Part shown: positions 35,813 to 44,067 of the stretch, in pieces
How positions within the stretch are numbered: the first letter of the stretch is position 1
How the letters are laid out: every line of letters starts with the position of its first letter
Assembly: GCF_011250565.1 (NCBI RefSeq)
Contig: NZ_JAANMS010000002.1
Span: 161,784 to 225,783 of the forward strand
Source: Nocardioides sp. IC4_145
GTDB taxonomy: Bacteria; Actinomycetota; Actinomycetes; Propionibacteriales; Nocardioidaceae
Reading direction: 5' to 3'
Length of the DNA stretch: 64,000 bases
Position numbers and translations under genes: made by a program
Notes under the pieces: generated by a model
Seen by the model: the letters and a program-made list of their open reading frames with translations, nothing else
Databases searched by the model: none
Told to the model about the DNA's origin: nothing

Positions 35813-37044
35813 TCGCGCTCGCGCTCTCCGGCCAGGGCCGTCTGCACCGCACGGTGCAGGCGGCCCTGCTGCGTCGTCATCAGGGTGACGGCGAGGACGG
35901 TCGCGCCGACGGTGACGCCGAACGCGGCGGTCGCGCCGCTGCCGTCGGCCAGCCGGCCGGCCACGCTCGACCCGAGCGCGTAGCCCAGGCCGGTGGAGCT
36001 GGCGAGGGTCGTCATCGCGGCGCCGACGCGGGCCAACGGGACGACCCTCTCGGCGAGGGAGAAGATCGCGATCATGTAGGGCGCGACGGCGAACCCGAGC
36101 AGCAGCACGGTGAGGAACGCGCCGGTCAGCGAGTCGACCAGCAGCAGCGGCAGGGACAGCGCCAGCAGGGTGCCGGCCGCTGCGAGCGCGCGCCGCTCGT
36201 GGCCGAACCGCTCGGGGAGGTACGCCGTCGCGATGCCGGCCACCGCGCTGCCGACGCCCAGCGTCGCGTGCACGAGGCCCGCCATCCCGGGCCGGCCGGC
36301 GTCGTTGGCGAGCACGGTCGCGCCGGTCTGGGTCGCGCCGAAGAGCATCCCGATCGACACCTGCGCCAGCGCGAGCACCACGAACACCGCGGTCACGAGC
36401 GGGCCGGTCGCCAGCGGCGCGCTGCCGTTGCGGCGGGTCAGCCGCGCGGACGGGTCGAGCGCGAAGGCCGTGCCGAAGACCGCGAGCAGGCCGGCCGCGA
36501 GCAGCAGCGCCCCGCCGGGGGAGACCACCGCGACCGCGACGCCGACCAGCGCCGGGCCGATGGCGAACGACGCCTCGTCGGCGGCGCCCTCGTAGGAGAA
36601 CGCAGCGTCGACCAGGCGCCGCTGGTGCGACCCGGTGCCGTGCGTGAGCGGGCGCCAGCGCACGCGCGCGAGCGGGCCGACCTGCGGCAGGACGAGGCCG
36701 GTCAGCGCCGCGGTCGCGACCACGAACGGCGCGGTCGCGTCGGCGTGCACGACCGCGACCAGCGAGGCGAGGCCGGCCGCGCCGAGGAGCGACTGGACCA
36801 GCACGACGGGGCGCTGGCCGGTGCGGTCCGCGACCGCGCCGGCGACGGGCGCGCCGAGGGCGTTGGCGACCGCGAGCGCACCGGCACTGAGGCCTCCGAG
36901 CCCGTAGCTGTCGGTCGCGGTCGAGACGAGCAGGAGCGTGCCGAGCTGGCTCATGGCCAGCGGGAGGCGGCCGAGGAACGCCACGACGACGTACGTCGGT
37001 CCGGCGATCGCCAGGAGTCGGCGGTAGGAGGCGAGCGGGGTCAT
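35782..37044 (-). CDS. MFS transporter
   Basis: Major facilitator of 420 residues with about 12 predicted helices, a drug/sugar-efflux-like arrangement. Loop 2-3 has VAGAVADRTGQRPVVLVQ, the MFS motif-A position, and the second half has the duplicate SVAGRLADGSGATAAFG. A cytoplasmic His-containing loop between helices 5 and 7 is rich in Arg. The substrate is unknown. The ATG at 37044 gives MTPLASYRRLLAIAGPTYVVV; longer starts lack hydrophobic sequence. The 3' end overlaps the desaturase gene by 31 bases tail to tail. Confidence 0.85.
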   Translation of the reverse strand: MTPLASYRRLLAIAGPTYVVVAFLGRLPLAMSQLGTLLLVSTATDSYGLGGLSAGALAVANALGAPVAGAVADRTGQRPVVLVQSLLGAAGLASLVAVVHADATAPFVVATAALTGLVLPQVGPLARVRWRPLTHGTGSHQRRLVDAAFSYEGAADEASFAIGPALVGVAVAVVSPGGALLLAAGLLAVFGTAFALDPSARLTRRNGSAPLATGPLVTAVFVVLALAQVSIGMLFGATQTGATVLANDAGRPGMAGLVHATLGVGSAVAGIATAYLPERFGHERRALAAAGTLLALSLPLLLVDSLTGAFLTVLLLGFAVAPYMIAIFSLAERVVPLARVGAAMTTLASSTGLGYALGSSVAGRLADGSGATAAFGVTVGATVLAVTLMTTQQGRLHRAVQTALAGERERDQAAAATSVR

Positions 37045-37184
37045 GCGGGAGGGCCTTTCGGGTGCGCCGGGACGACGCGCGCCGTACCCGCCTCCAAGAA
37101 CGCGCTGAACCCTGTGCGTCCGCCATTCTAGGACCGGACGGGCACCGGGCCCGGAATCGGCGGAGCGAGGGTCGAGGAGCAACG

Positions 37185-37553
37185 ATGGCGGTCGATCCCA
37201 CGGGAGCAGCGCTGCAGCAGCTGTTGGCGGAGGACCCGGGCGGGCCGGTGGTGATGCTGAACCTGCTGCGGTTCGACCCGGCCGGCGGCGGCGACTACGC
37301 GGCGTACTCCCGCAAGGTCGGGACCGACATCCTCCCGCGGTACGGCGCCGAGCTCGTCTACTACGGCCAGGGCTCCACCGCGCTGGTCGCCGAGGACGGC
37401 CAGGCGTGGGACGCGGTGATGCTGGTGCGCTACCCCTCGCGGCAGGCGTTCTCGGAGATGCTGGCCGACCCGGAGTTCCAGGCGGTCGCGTCGCTGCGGT
37501 CCGAGGCGCTCACCGAGGCGGTGCTTCAGGCGACCGTCCCGCTGGCCCCCTGA
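37185..37553 (+). CDS. DUF1330 domain protein
   Basis: Small ferredoxin-like-fold (dimeric alpha/beta barrel) protein of 122 residues. It shows PVVMLNLLRFDP, YAAYSRKVG, YGQGSTALV and MLVRYPSRQAFSEMLADPEF, the usual DUF1330 order. Such proteins are of unknown function, possibly small-molecule-binding or monooxygenase-like. GAGGAG at 37174-37179 supports the ATG at 37185 over longer in-frame starts. It is a single gene, 140 bases from the divergent MFS start; that gap holds no other recognisable feature. Confidence 0.8.
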   Translation: MAVDPTGAALQQLLAEDPGGPVVMLNLLRFDPAGGGDYAAYSRKVGTDILPRYGAELVYYGQGSTALVAEDGQAWDAVMLVRYPSRQAFSEMLADPEFQAVASLRSEALTEAVLQATVPLAP

Positions 37554-37641
37554 GGCCGCAGCCCGGCCAGCGCGGCGGCCCGTTCCACAGCCGGCGGCAG
37601 GTGGCGTGGCTGCGGTCGACGTTGGGGGACAGACTGGCCCC

Positions 37642-37659
37642 GTGAGGCAGATCAAGTGA
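37642..37659 (+). other. Five-codon leader reading frame overlapping the next start
   Basis: GTG AGG CAG ATC AAG TGA. CAGACT (37630-37635) ends six bases before its GTG, as in leaderless genes. Its TGA overlaps the GTG of the next gene as GTGA at 37656-37659. A leaderless ribosome could therefore translate five codons and re-initiate. Confidence 0.4.
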
Positions 37660-38054
37660 GGTTCACCGAGCACGAGCTGACCGCCGCCCTGACCGGCGCC
37701 GCGAAGACGGTCTTCGCCGCGCAGGACAAGGACGTGCGCCGTGGCAAGCGCGACGTCGACGAGGCGTGGCAGGCGTTGACGACGATCCAGCGGTTCCGCT
37801 ACCTCGACGCCCTCGGCGACCAGGTGCTGCCCGTGCTCGTCGCGCTGCCCGACGTCGAGGTCGAGCCCGGCACCCGCCCGACGTACTCCGACGAGGACGT
37901 CACCCGTGTCGTCGAGGAGAAGGTCGGCGACAGCGTCGGCCGGGTGCGCCGCGCGCTCGTCGTGAAGGGCCGCGTCGCCCTCGTCCAGGCCGCGCTCGCC
38001 GCGCTGCCGCCGCGGCAGGACCCCGACGCGCTGATCGTCCCCGACCACCTCTGA
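37656..38054 (+). CDS. Conserved-looking hypothetical protein
   Basis: Protein of 132 residues, mostly charged and helical (RFTEHELTAALTGAAKTVFAA), with LTTIQRFRYLDALGDQVLPVL and a C-terminal LVVKGRVALVQAALAALP. No TM, signal or recognised family. The GTG at 37656 overlaps a five-codon reading frame and has GAGGCAG about five bases upstream, so either re-initiation or normal initiation could start it. Downstream azlC has its own leaderless promoter 17 bases past the stop. The 102 bases before it (37554-37655) hold only the promoter-like hexamer. Confidence 0.65.
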   Translation: MRFTEHELTAALTGAAKTVFAAQDKDVRRGKRDVDEAWQALTTIQRFRYLDALGDQVLPVLVALPDVEVEPGTRPTYSDEDVTRVVEEKVGDSVGRVRRALVVKGRVALVQAALAALPPRQDPDALIVPDHL

Positions 38055-38070
38055 GGCCGCGGCCGGCCCG

Positions 38071-38076
38071 TAGGTT
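38071..38076 (+). promoter_or_regulatory. Leaderless -10 hexamer (azlC)
   Basis: TAGGTT, six bases before the GTG at 38083. Confidence 0.6.
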
Positions 38077-38082
38077 GGGCCG

Positions 38083-38733
38083 GTGAGCGAGTCGTTCCGT
38101 CGGGGGCTGCGGGCGGGCGTGCCCTTCTCGTTCGTCGGGTTCCTGCTCGCGATGTCGTTCGGCGTGCTGGCGGTGCAGGCCGGGTTCAGTGCGGTGCAGG
38201 CGATCGTGATGTCGGCGGTGGTCCACGCCGGCTCGGCGCAGTTCGCCGCCACGGCGATCCTGGGCGCAGGTGGCGGCGTGGTGCCGAGCGTCCTGGCGGG
38301 CAGCCTGATGAACGCCCGGTTCCTCGCCATGGGCATCGCGGTGGCCCCGTCGCTGGGAGGCGGCCCGGGCCGCCGCGCCCTCCAGGGGCAGACGGTGGTG
38401 GACCCGTCGTGGGCGCTCGCCAACAACGGGGACGGCTCGTTCGACCGGCACCTGATGATGGGCGCGACCGTGCCGCAGTACGTCGGTTGGGTCTCCGGCA
38501 CCGTGGCCGGGGCGTTCCTCGGCGACGTGGCGGGCGACCCCGGCCGGTTCGGCCTCGACGTGGTGTTCCCGGTCTTCTTCCTGGCCCTGCTGGCCGCGGA
38601 GCTGCGCGACCCCCGGTCGCGCGGGGTGGCGCTCGCCGGCGCACTGATCGCCCTCGCCCTGGTGCCGTTCACCCCGCCCGGGGTGCCGGTCCTCGCTGCC
38701 GGGACCGCCGCGCTCGTGGGTCTGGCGCGATGA
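38083..38733 (+). CDS. azlC: AzlC-like branched-chain amino acid exporter subunit
   Basis: Large subunit of an AzlCD (BrnFE-type) two-component exporter, 216 residues with about six helices. It shows the family opening GLRAGVPFSFVGFLLAMSFGVLA, then VHAGSAQFAATAILG and SLMNARFLAMGIAVAP. Export of leucine/isoleucine/valine or analogues is known for the family; the substrate here is inferred. The azlD ATG overlaps this stop as ATGA (38730-38733). Confidence 0.9.
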   Translation: MSESFRRGLRAGVPFSFVGFLLAMSFGVLAVQAGFSAVQAIVMSAVVHAGSAQFAATAILGAGGGVVPSVLAGSLMNARFLAMGIAVAPSLGGGPGRRALQGQTVVDPSWALANNGDGSFDRHLMMGATVPQYVGWVSGTVAGAFLGDVAGDPGRFGLDVVFPVFFLALLAAELRDPRSRGVALAGALIALALVPFTPPGVPVLAAGTAALVGLAR

Positions 38734-39035
38734 CCGCCTGGCTGATGATCAGCGCGCTCGCGGTGACGACGGCCCTCATCAAGGCCTTCGGCCCCGTGCT
38801 CGTCGGCGGCCGGGAGCTGCCACCGACCGCTGTGAAGGTGATCGCGCTGCTGCCGCCGGTGCTCCTGGCCGCCCTCGTGGTCACCTCCACCCTCAGCGAG
38901 GGCCAGCGGCTCCAGGTCGACGCCAGCGCCGCCGGGGTCGCGGTCGCGGCGGTGATGATCTGGCGGCGCCTGCCGTTGCTGGTCGTGGTACTGACCGCCG
39001 TCGCGGTGACCGCCACGCTCCGTGCCCTGACCTGA
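38730..39035 (+). CDS. azlD: AzlD-like exporter small subunit
   Basis: Small membrane partner of AzlC, 101 residues with about three to four helices (WLMISALAVTTALIKAFG, VIALLPPVLLAALVV, VVVLTAVAVTATL). Overlap with azlC implies translational coupling and stoichiometric synthesis. Length matches the family (about 100). Confidence 0.87.
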   Translation: MTAWLMISALAVTTALIKAFGPVLVGGRELPPTAVKVIALLPPVLLAALVVTSTLSEGQRLQVDASAAGVAVAAVMIWRRLPLLVVVLTAVAVTATLRALT

Positions 39036-39055
39036 CCTGTCCTGACCTGACTCGG

Positions 39056-39285
39056 TCAGCCCGGGGACCAGGCGACGTAGCGCCGCTGCCAGGGCGTCTC
39101 GACGACCCGGCGGTCGTAGCCCCGGCGCACGAACCCGACGGCTTCCTGTGCCGGCACCCCGTCGAGCACGGCCAGGCACGCGAGCGCGGTGCCGGCCCGG
39201 CCGCTGCCAACGCACGGCCGCGCACGGCACGGCCGCTCGGCAGCGCCAGGACTCCTGGGGTCGCCGGGTCCCACACCGTTGCCAC
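39056..39285 (-). pseudogene. Decayed dual-specificity-type protein phosphatase
   Basis: Two parts of one phosphatase survive in different frames. The N-terminus reads VATVWDPATPGVLALPSGR from a GTG at 39285. The C-terminus reads GSGRAGTALACLAVLDGV and ETPWQRRYVAW from about 39205 to the stop at 39056. Intact relatives are about 130-150 residues, so roughly 60-80 middle residues and the frame are lost. The catalytic Cys position of CX5R appears as Pro (PCVGSGR). The junction is in a short GGCCGTGC repeat run, consistent with deletion between repeats. Its leaderless hexamer TACCGT (39292-39297) is six bases before the GTG and intact. Confidence 0.6.
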
Positions 39286-39320
39286 GGCACGACGGTAGTG
39301 CGGCCGGATTGGGCGGCGGA

Positions 39321-40691
39321 TCAGCTGGGAGTAGTGGCGGCGGTGGCCTCGGGCGTGATCTCGGTGGTGCCGGTGGGTCCGCGGAGGTAGTGGCGGCCGT
39401 GGGGGTCGGTCCAGAGGTGGACGCCGGGGTCGATGACGGGGTCGAGGGGTCGGTAGTGCCAGCCGGTGTGGGTCTTGAGGCGGTGGTGTCGGCGGCACAG
39501 GGGTGCGAGGTTGTGGGGGCAGGTCGGGCCGCCGATGGCGTGGGTCTGGGTGTGGTCGCAGTCGCAGGAGCGGGCGGGGCGGGCGCACCAGGGGAAGACG
39601 CATGGGGGTTCGCGGTGGGCGACCTGGTCGCGGAGCCGGTCGGGGACCTCGTACTGCTCGGCGTGGGCGTGCTCGGCGAGGTCGAGGACGGGCTGGACGG
39701 TCAGGTGGGTGTCGGTGCGGCCGCACCAGGAGCGGATGACCTGCTCGAGCTCGGGGCGGCCGGCGGTCTCGTTGCGGCCGACGGGCTCGAGGCCCCAGAG
39801 GCCGGCCTCGGTGAGGTGGAGGTGGAGCACGGTGCGGGTGCTGGGTCGGGTGGGCCGGTCGCCATGGAGGAGGGCGTCGGCTGCGGCGGGGTCGGCGAGG
39901 ACGCCGACGGCCATGGAGCGGCGGACGTCGAGGGACTGCCCGTGCCCGGCCTGACCGTCCTGCCCCAGCACGGTGGCGAGGCGGGTGATGGTCTGGTCGA
40001 CGTCGTGGAGGTCCTTCCAGTCGCCGCGCACGACGAGCTCGGCGATGCCGGTGTGGTTGAGGGTGCGCTCGTCGAGACGGACGAAGCGTCGGTCGAGGGC
40101 GGCGAGCTGGGTGAGCTCGCGTTCCTCGGCGTGCAGGCGCAGCATCGCCTCGTCGATGATCCGGTCGAGACGGGTGACGCCGATGGCGCCGGCGACGGGG
40201 GCGACGTGGTCGTCGACGTACGTCGTGACGTCGTCAGGCCGGCCCAGGACGGCCTGAGCGATGCGGCGGGCCCGCCAGGCGGCGACCTCGCCGGCCAGCG
40301 TGCGGCCCCAGACCCTGGGCAGGCGGTGGCGCAGCACCAACGCGTCGCGGATCAGCGCCTGCCCGGCCTCGGTGGACATGGCGTTGGCCGCGGCGAACGC
40401 GGCCGGTGCGTCCCAGCGCACCAGCGGGATCCCGGACAGCTCGTCACCGGCCACGTCGGCGTCCGGGTCGTCGTCGGTCCCCGAGGCCCTCGGGGGTGAG
40501 CCGGGCACACCCCACGCCTGCTGGCCGTCCAGCACCGGGTGCGCGTGCGCCCACTCGACCGCCAGGACCAGCAGCTCCACCTCGGCGGCGTCCGCCGCCC
40601 TCCTCGCCGCGCGCACCCGGTCCAGCAGGGCGCCGGGCGTGACGGCGTCGTCTGCCAGGTCGGCCACGGGGGCGAGGGTGGAGGTGGTCAT
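39321..40691 (-). CDS. DUF222/13E12-type HNH endonuclease
   Basis: Protein of 456 residues with an N-terminal DUF222 region (about 5-330) and a C-terminal HNH nuclease domain (about 355-420): CVFPWCARP...CDCDHTQTHAIGG...NLAPLCRRHHRLK, with Cys pairs binding zinc and the HNH His in DCDHTQTHAI. Such 13E12-family elements occur in many copies in Nocardioides and mycobacteria and are considered mobile or repetitive, though mobility is not demonstrated. The start has TATCAT six bases upstream. No flanking inverted repeats or target duplications were found. The decayed phosphatase gene abuts its 3' side. Confidence 0.9.
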   Translation of the reverse strand: MTTSTLAPVADLADDAVTPGALLDRVRAARRAADAAEVELLVLAVEWAHAHPVLDGQQAWGVPGSPPRASGTDDDPDADVAGDELSGIPLVRWDAPAAFAAANAMSTEAGQALIRDALVLRHRLPRVWGRTLAGEVAAWRARRIAQAVLGRPDDVTTYVDDHVAPVAGAIGVTRLDRIIDEAMLRLHAEERELTQLAALDRRFVRLDERTLNHTGIAELVVRGDWKDLHDVDQTITRLATVLGQDGQAGHGQSLDVRRSMAVGVLADPAAADALLHGDRPTRPSTRTVLHLHLTEAGLWGLEPVGRNETAGRPELEQVIRSWCGRTDTHLTVQPVLDLAEHAHAEQYEVPDRLRDQVAHREPPCVFPWCARPARSCDCDHTQTHAIGGPTCPHNLAPLCRRHHRLKTHTGWHYRPLDPVIDPGVHLWTDPHGRHYLRGPTGTTEITPEATAATTPS

Positions 40692-40697
40692 GGGTTC

Positions 40698-40703
40698 ATG
40701 ATA
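40698..40703 (-). promoter_or_regulatory. Leaderless -10 hexamer (HNH gene)
   Basis: TATCAT on the minus strand, six bases before the ATG at 40691, inside the locally AT-rich stretch 40695-40712. Confidence 0.6.
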
Positions 40704-40769
40704 TACGAACACGCGTTCGACGACAATGGTTGCCGAGAACCTGGGGAGCGAGTCGCAGGGTCCCTCGGG

Positions 40770-41114
40770 CTACGGCTCGAGTGCGCTGCTGAGTGCCGCG
40801 AGCGTGTCGTCGACGACGCGGTAGAACGCCCAGCGCCCGCGCTGCTCGCGGGTGACCAGGCCGGCGTCGACCAGCTGCTTCATGTGGTGCGAGACGGTCG
40901 GCTGCGCGAGCCCGACCGGCTCGGTCAGGTCGCAGATGCACGCCTCGCGATCGGGCTGCGCGGCGATCAGCGAGAGCAGACGCACCCGGGTCGGGTCGCC
41001 GAGCGCCTTGAACATCCGTGCCAGCCTGCCGGCCTCGTCGGCGTCGAGCACGCCGCCGGTGACCGTCGAGCAGCACGCGGTGGTGTCGAGGACGGGGAGA
41101 CTTCTGGCCGGCAT
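40770..41114 (-). CDS. arsR: ArsR-family arsenite-responsive repressor
   Basis: Winged-helix repressor of 114 residues controlling the divergent ars operon. The DNA-reading helix is in AQPTVSHHMKQLVDAGLV. Candidate As(III) ligands are the adjacent Cys14-Cys15 near the N-terminus (TTACCSTV) and Cys59/Cys61 in EACICDL. This resembles the Cys15-Cys16-Cys55 site of Corynebacterium ArsR rather than the E. coli alpha-3 site. ATG at 41114 chosen: a longer start would cross the operator region. The 88-base divergent region has two CATC/GATG dyads. Confidence 0.92.
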   Translation of the reverse strand: MPARSLPVLDTTACCSTVTGGVLDADEAGRLARMFKALGDPTRVRLLSLIAAQPDREACICDLTEPVGLAQPTVSHHMKQLVDAGLVTREQRGRWAFYRVVDDTLAALSSALEP

Positions 41115-41139
41115 GGGTCCAGCCTGACATACGCATTGA

Positions 41140-41155
41140 CATCCGTCGATAGATG
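41140..41155. promoter_or_regulatory. Candidate ArsR operator 1
   Basis: CATC-N8-GATG dyad immediately after a TTGAC sequence in the arsR/arsM divergent region. Confidence 0.45.
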
Positions 41156-41168
41156 GACGACGCTCGAC

Positions 41169-41188
41169 CCATCGACAGGCCCCGATGG
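41169..41188. promoter_or_regulatory. Candidate ArsR operator 2
   Basis: Perfect six-base dyad CCATCG-N8-CGATGG, ending 14 bases before the arsM start. It shares the CATC/GATG half-sites of operator 1. Confidence 0.55.
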
Positions 41189-41202
41189 ATGAGAGCAGGG
41201 CG

Positions 41203-42021
41203 ATGACCAGCACGAGCGAATCCCGCACGACCGACGACCAGCTCCGCGAGCAGGTCCGCGCCCGCTACGCCGAAACCGCCAGCGCCGTGGCCGGCGGCGC
41301 CACCAACCTCGAGCTGAACCACGCGCTGCAGGTGGCCGGAGACGCCGACTGCGGCTCGTGCTGCGGCGGCGACGTGGCGGTCGACGAGTCGTTCGGCGCC
41401 GTGCTCTACAGCGACGACGACCAGCAGGGCCTGCCCGCCGAGGCGGTCGCGGCCAGCCTGGGCTGCGGCAACCCGACGGCGGTCGCGGACCTGCGGGCGG
41501 GGGAGCGGGTCCTCGACCTGGGGTCCGGCGGCGGCATCGACGTGCTCCTCTCGGCCCGCCGCGTCGGTCCGACCGGCTTCGTGCACGGCGTCGACATGAC
41601 CGACGAGATGCTCGAGCTCGCGCGCGCCAACGCGGCCAGGGCCGGCGCGACCAACGTCGAGTTCCTCCGGGGCACCATCGAGGACGTGCCGCTCCCCGAC
41701 GCCTCTGTGGACGTGGTCATCTCCAACTGCGTCATCAACCTGTCCGTCGACAAGCCCCAGGTCATCTCCGAGATGCACCGCGTCCTCGTCCCCGGCGGGC
41801 GGATCGGCATCTCCGACGTGGTGGCGGAGGACCACCTGACCCCCGGGGACCGCGCCGAGCGTGGGTCGTACGTCGGCTGCATCGCCGGCGCCCTCTCCCG
41901 CACGGAGTACGTCGACGCCCTCACGGCCGCCGGGTTCGTCGACGCCGAGGTCGACTTCACCCACGAGGCCGTCCCCGGCATGCACGGCGCGATCATCCGC
42001 GCGACGAAGCCGGGCGCATGA
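41203..42021 (+). CDS. arsM: Arsenite S-adenosylmethionine methyltransferase
   Basis: Class I methyltransferase of 272 residues that methylates As(III) to mono-, di- and trimethyl species. The SAM motif is [16 protein letters not shown]. Conserved As-binding cysteines appear in CGNP (LGCGNPTAV), [12 protein letters not shown] and [10 protein letters not shown], and a further CGSCCGG cluster lies near residue 47. AGGG a few bases before the ATG at 41203 decides against the ATG at 41185. It is the first gene of arsM-acr3-arsC, overlapping acr3 as ATGA. Confidence 0.93.
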   Translation: MTSTSESRTTDDQLREQVRARYAETASAVAGGATNLELNHALQVAGDADCGSCCGGDVAVDESFGAVLYSDDDQQGLPAEAVAASLGCGNPTAVADLRAGERVLDLGSGGGIDVLLSARRVGPTGFVHGVDMTDEMLELARANAARAGATNVEFLRGTIEDVPLPDASVDVVISNCVINLSVDKPQVISEMHRVLVPGGRIGISDVVAEDHLTPGDRAERGSYVGCIAGALSRTEYVDALTAAGFVDAEVDFTHEAVPGMHGAIIRATKPGA

Positions 42022-43112
42022 CGAGCGCGCCGTCGACCGCCGGCACTCGAGAGACGCAGGCGGTCCCGCGGCTCTCGACGCTGGACCGCTACCTCCCGCT
42101 GTGGATCGGCCTCGCGATGGTCGCCGGCCTGCTCGCAGGCCGGTGGGTGCCCGGCATCGCCGACGCCCTCGACGCGGTCACCGTCGGCTCGGTCTCGCTG
42201 CCGATCGCCCTCGGCTTGCTGGTGATGATGTACCCGGTGCTGGCCAAGGTCCGGTACGACGAGGTCGGCCTGGTCGCGCGCGACCGCCGGATGATGGCGC
42301 TCTCGCTGGTCCTCAACTGGGTCCTCGGCCCGGCGCTGATGTTCGCCCTGGCCTGGCTGTTCCTGCCCGACCTCCCGGAGTACCGCACCGGGCTGATCAT
42401 CGTCGGGCTCGCCCGTTGCATCGCCATGGTCATCATCTGGAACGACCTCGCCTGCGGCGACCGCGAGGCCGCCGCCGTGCTGGTGGCGGTCAACTCCGTC
42501 TTCCAGGTGCTCGCGTTCGCCGTGCTCGGCTGGTTCTACCTCGACCTGCTGCCCGGCTGGCTCGGGCTGTCCACCACCGGGCTCGACGTCTCGCCGTGGG
42601 AGATCGCCGGCAGCGTCGTCGTCTTCCTCGGGGTCCCGCTCGTCGCCGGGTACCTCACCCGCCGCCTCGGCGAGGCGAGGCGCGGCCGCGACTGGTACGA
42701 GCAGCGCCTCCTGCCCCGGATCGGTCCGTGGGCGCTCTACGGCCTGCTGTTCACCATCGTCGTCCTCTTCGCACTCCAGGGCGAGGCGATCACCGGCAAG
42801 CCGCTCGACGTCGCCCGCATCGCGGTGCCGCTCGTCCTCTACTTCGTGCTGATGTGGGCCGGGTCCCTGCTGCTGGCGCGTCAGGTCGGGCTCGGGTACG
42901 CCCGGTCGACCACCGTCGCCTTCACCGCGGCCGGGAACAACTTCGAGCTCGCCATCGCGGTGGCGATCGCGGTCTTCGGCGTCACCAGCGGCCAGGCCCT
43001 CGCCGGCGTCGTCGGCCCGCTCATCGAGGTCCCCGTGCTCGTCGGCCTCGTGTACGTCAGCCTCTGGGCGCGTCGCTTCTTCCCCGGCCCCCGAGCGGGG
43101 GCCGCCTCGTGA
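42018..43112 (+). CDS. acr3: ACR3-family arsenite exporter
   Basis: Inner-membrane As(III) efflux carrier of 364 residues with ten predicted helices. It shows the family pattern [18 protein letters not shown], the essential Cys in [16 protein letters not shown], and [19 protein letters not shown]. It exports arsenite made by the reductase encoded next. Start overlaps the arsM stop, and the stop overlaps the arsC GTG (GTGA at 43109-43112), so all three are coupled. Confidence 0.94.
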   Translation: MTSAPSTAGTRETQAVPRLSTLDRYLPLWIGLAMVAGLLAGRWVPGIADALDAVTVGSVSLPIALGLLVMMYPVLAKVRYDEVGLVARDRRMMALSLVLNWVLGPALMFALAWLFLPDLPEYRTGLIIVGLARCIAMVIIWNDLACGDREAAAVLVAVNSVFQVLAFAVLGWFYLDLLPGWLGLSTTGLDVSPWEIAGSVVVFLGVPLVAGYLTRRLGEARRGRDWYEQRLLPRIGPWALYGLLFTIVVLFALQGEAITGKPLDVARIAVPLVLYFVLMWAGSLLLARQVGLGYARSTTVAFTAAGNNFELAIAVAIAVFGVTSGQALAGVVGPLIEVPVLVGLVYVSLWARRFFPGPRAGAAS

Positions 43113-43576
43113 CCGCCGCGCCGTCGGACCGGTCCGCGGGAGGCCGCGTGCCGCAGGTGGTCTTCGCGTGCGTCCGCAACGGCGGCCGGTCCGTGGTCGC
43201 GCGGCTGCTGACCGAGCACTACGCCCAGGGACGGGTCGTCGCGCTCTCCGCCGGCACGCAGCCCGGCGAGCACGTCCACCCCGAGGTCGCCGGCGCGCTC
43301 GAGCGGCTTGGGCTGGACACCTCGCGTGAGCACCCGAAGCGCCTCACCCCGGACATGGTCGCCGCCAGCGACCTCGCCATCACGCTCGGCTGCGGCGAGG
43401 AGTGCCCCTACGTCCCGGGCGTCGTCTACCGCGACTGGCCCGTCGACGACCCCGGCGGGCAGGACCCGGCCGTCGTGCGCCGGATCATCGGCGACCTCGA
43501 CACGCGGGTGCGCGACCTGCTGCGCGAGCTCGCGCCGGGCCTCGACCTGGCGCCGAGCGTGTGCGGCGACCGCTGA
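43109..43576 (+). CDS. arsC: Arsenate reductase, LMW-phosphatase fold
   Basis: Reduces As(V) to As(III) for export; 155 residues. P-loop ACVRNGGRS (CX5R), then further cysteines in [12 protein letters not shown], and DWPVDDP near the position of the phosphatase acid. The presence of extra cysteines fits a thiol-coupled (mycothiol or thioredoxin) ArsC rather than a tyrosine phosphatase. The reductant is inferred. It is the last gene of the operon and converges with the VOC gene across a 27-base gap that contains a hairpin. Confidence 0.9.
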   Translation: MTAAPSDRSAGGRVPQVVFACVRNGGRSVVARLLTEHYAQGRVVALSAGTQPGEHVHPEVAGALERLGLDTSREHPKRLTPDMVAASDLAITLGCGEECPYVPGVVYRDWPVDDPGGQDPAVVRRIIGDLDTRVRDLLRELAPGLDLAPSVCGDR

Positions 43577-43583
43577 CCGAAGA

Positions 43584-43600
43584 GTCCGGACGGTCCGGAC
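43584..43600. terminator. Short hairpin between arsC and VOC gene
   Basis: Two copies of GTCCGGAC-type self-complementary sequence, able to form a 5-8 bp stem between the convergent stops. Confidence 0.4.
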
Positions 43601-43603
43601 AGG

Positions 43604-44008
43604 TCAGGACGACGGCGGGTGCTCTCCGAGGCAGAAGAGGTTGCCCTCGGGGTCCGCGAGCGTCGTCCAGCGCACCCACGGCACCTCCTCCAGCACGTCC
43701 CACTTCCACTCCGCGCCGGCCGCGACGAGCCGCTCGACCTCGGCCTCACGGCTGCCCCAGGGCACGGTGAGGTCGAGGTGGAGCCGGTTGCCCTCCTCGT
43801 CCGAGCGCTGCATGAACATCATCCCGAAGCCTCCGGGTGCGGGCTGGAGGATCACCAGGCCCGGCATCGGTGTCGTGGCGGGGACGCCGAGGACCGCGGA
43901 CCAGAAGGCCCCCAGCCGTTCGGGGTCGTCGGCGGCGACGTTGACGGCGCCGAGGCTGATCGCCGTCGGGGACGTGGTGGGCGAGGGGACATCCGGTGAG
44001 CTCGTCAT
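43604..44008 (-). CDS. VOC-family (glyoxalase-like) protein
   Basis: Vicinal-oxygen-chelate fold protein of 134 residues. It has paired beta-alpha-beta units with LGAVNVAADDPERLGAFW at the start, NRLHLDLTVPWGSREAEVERL in the centre and TTLADPEGNLFCLGEH at the end, giving the usual His and Glu metal ligands. Function could be resistance, lyase or ligand binding. It is not clearly part of the ars operon, which runs on the other strand. Start fixed by TAGCGT six bases before the ATG. Confidence 0.82.
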   Translation of the reverse strand: MTSSPDVPSPTTSPTAISLGAVNVAADDPERLGAFWSAVLGVPATTPMPGLVILQPAPGGFGMMFMQRSDEEGNRLHLDLTVPWGSREAEVERLVAAGAEWKWDVLEEVPWVRWTTLADPEGNLFCLGEHPPSS

Positions 44009-44014
44009 GACGGC

Positions 44015-44020
44015 ACGCTA
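44015..44020 (-). promoter_or_regulatory. Leaderless -10 hexamer (VOC gene)
   Basis: TAGCGT on the minus strand, six bases before the ATG at 44008. Confidence 0.55.
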
Positions 44021-44067
44021 GGACCGCCCGCCGACAGTCGCCAGGCCTCGCGGGTCGGCTCGCCCGG

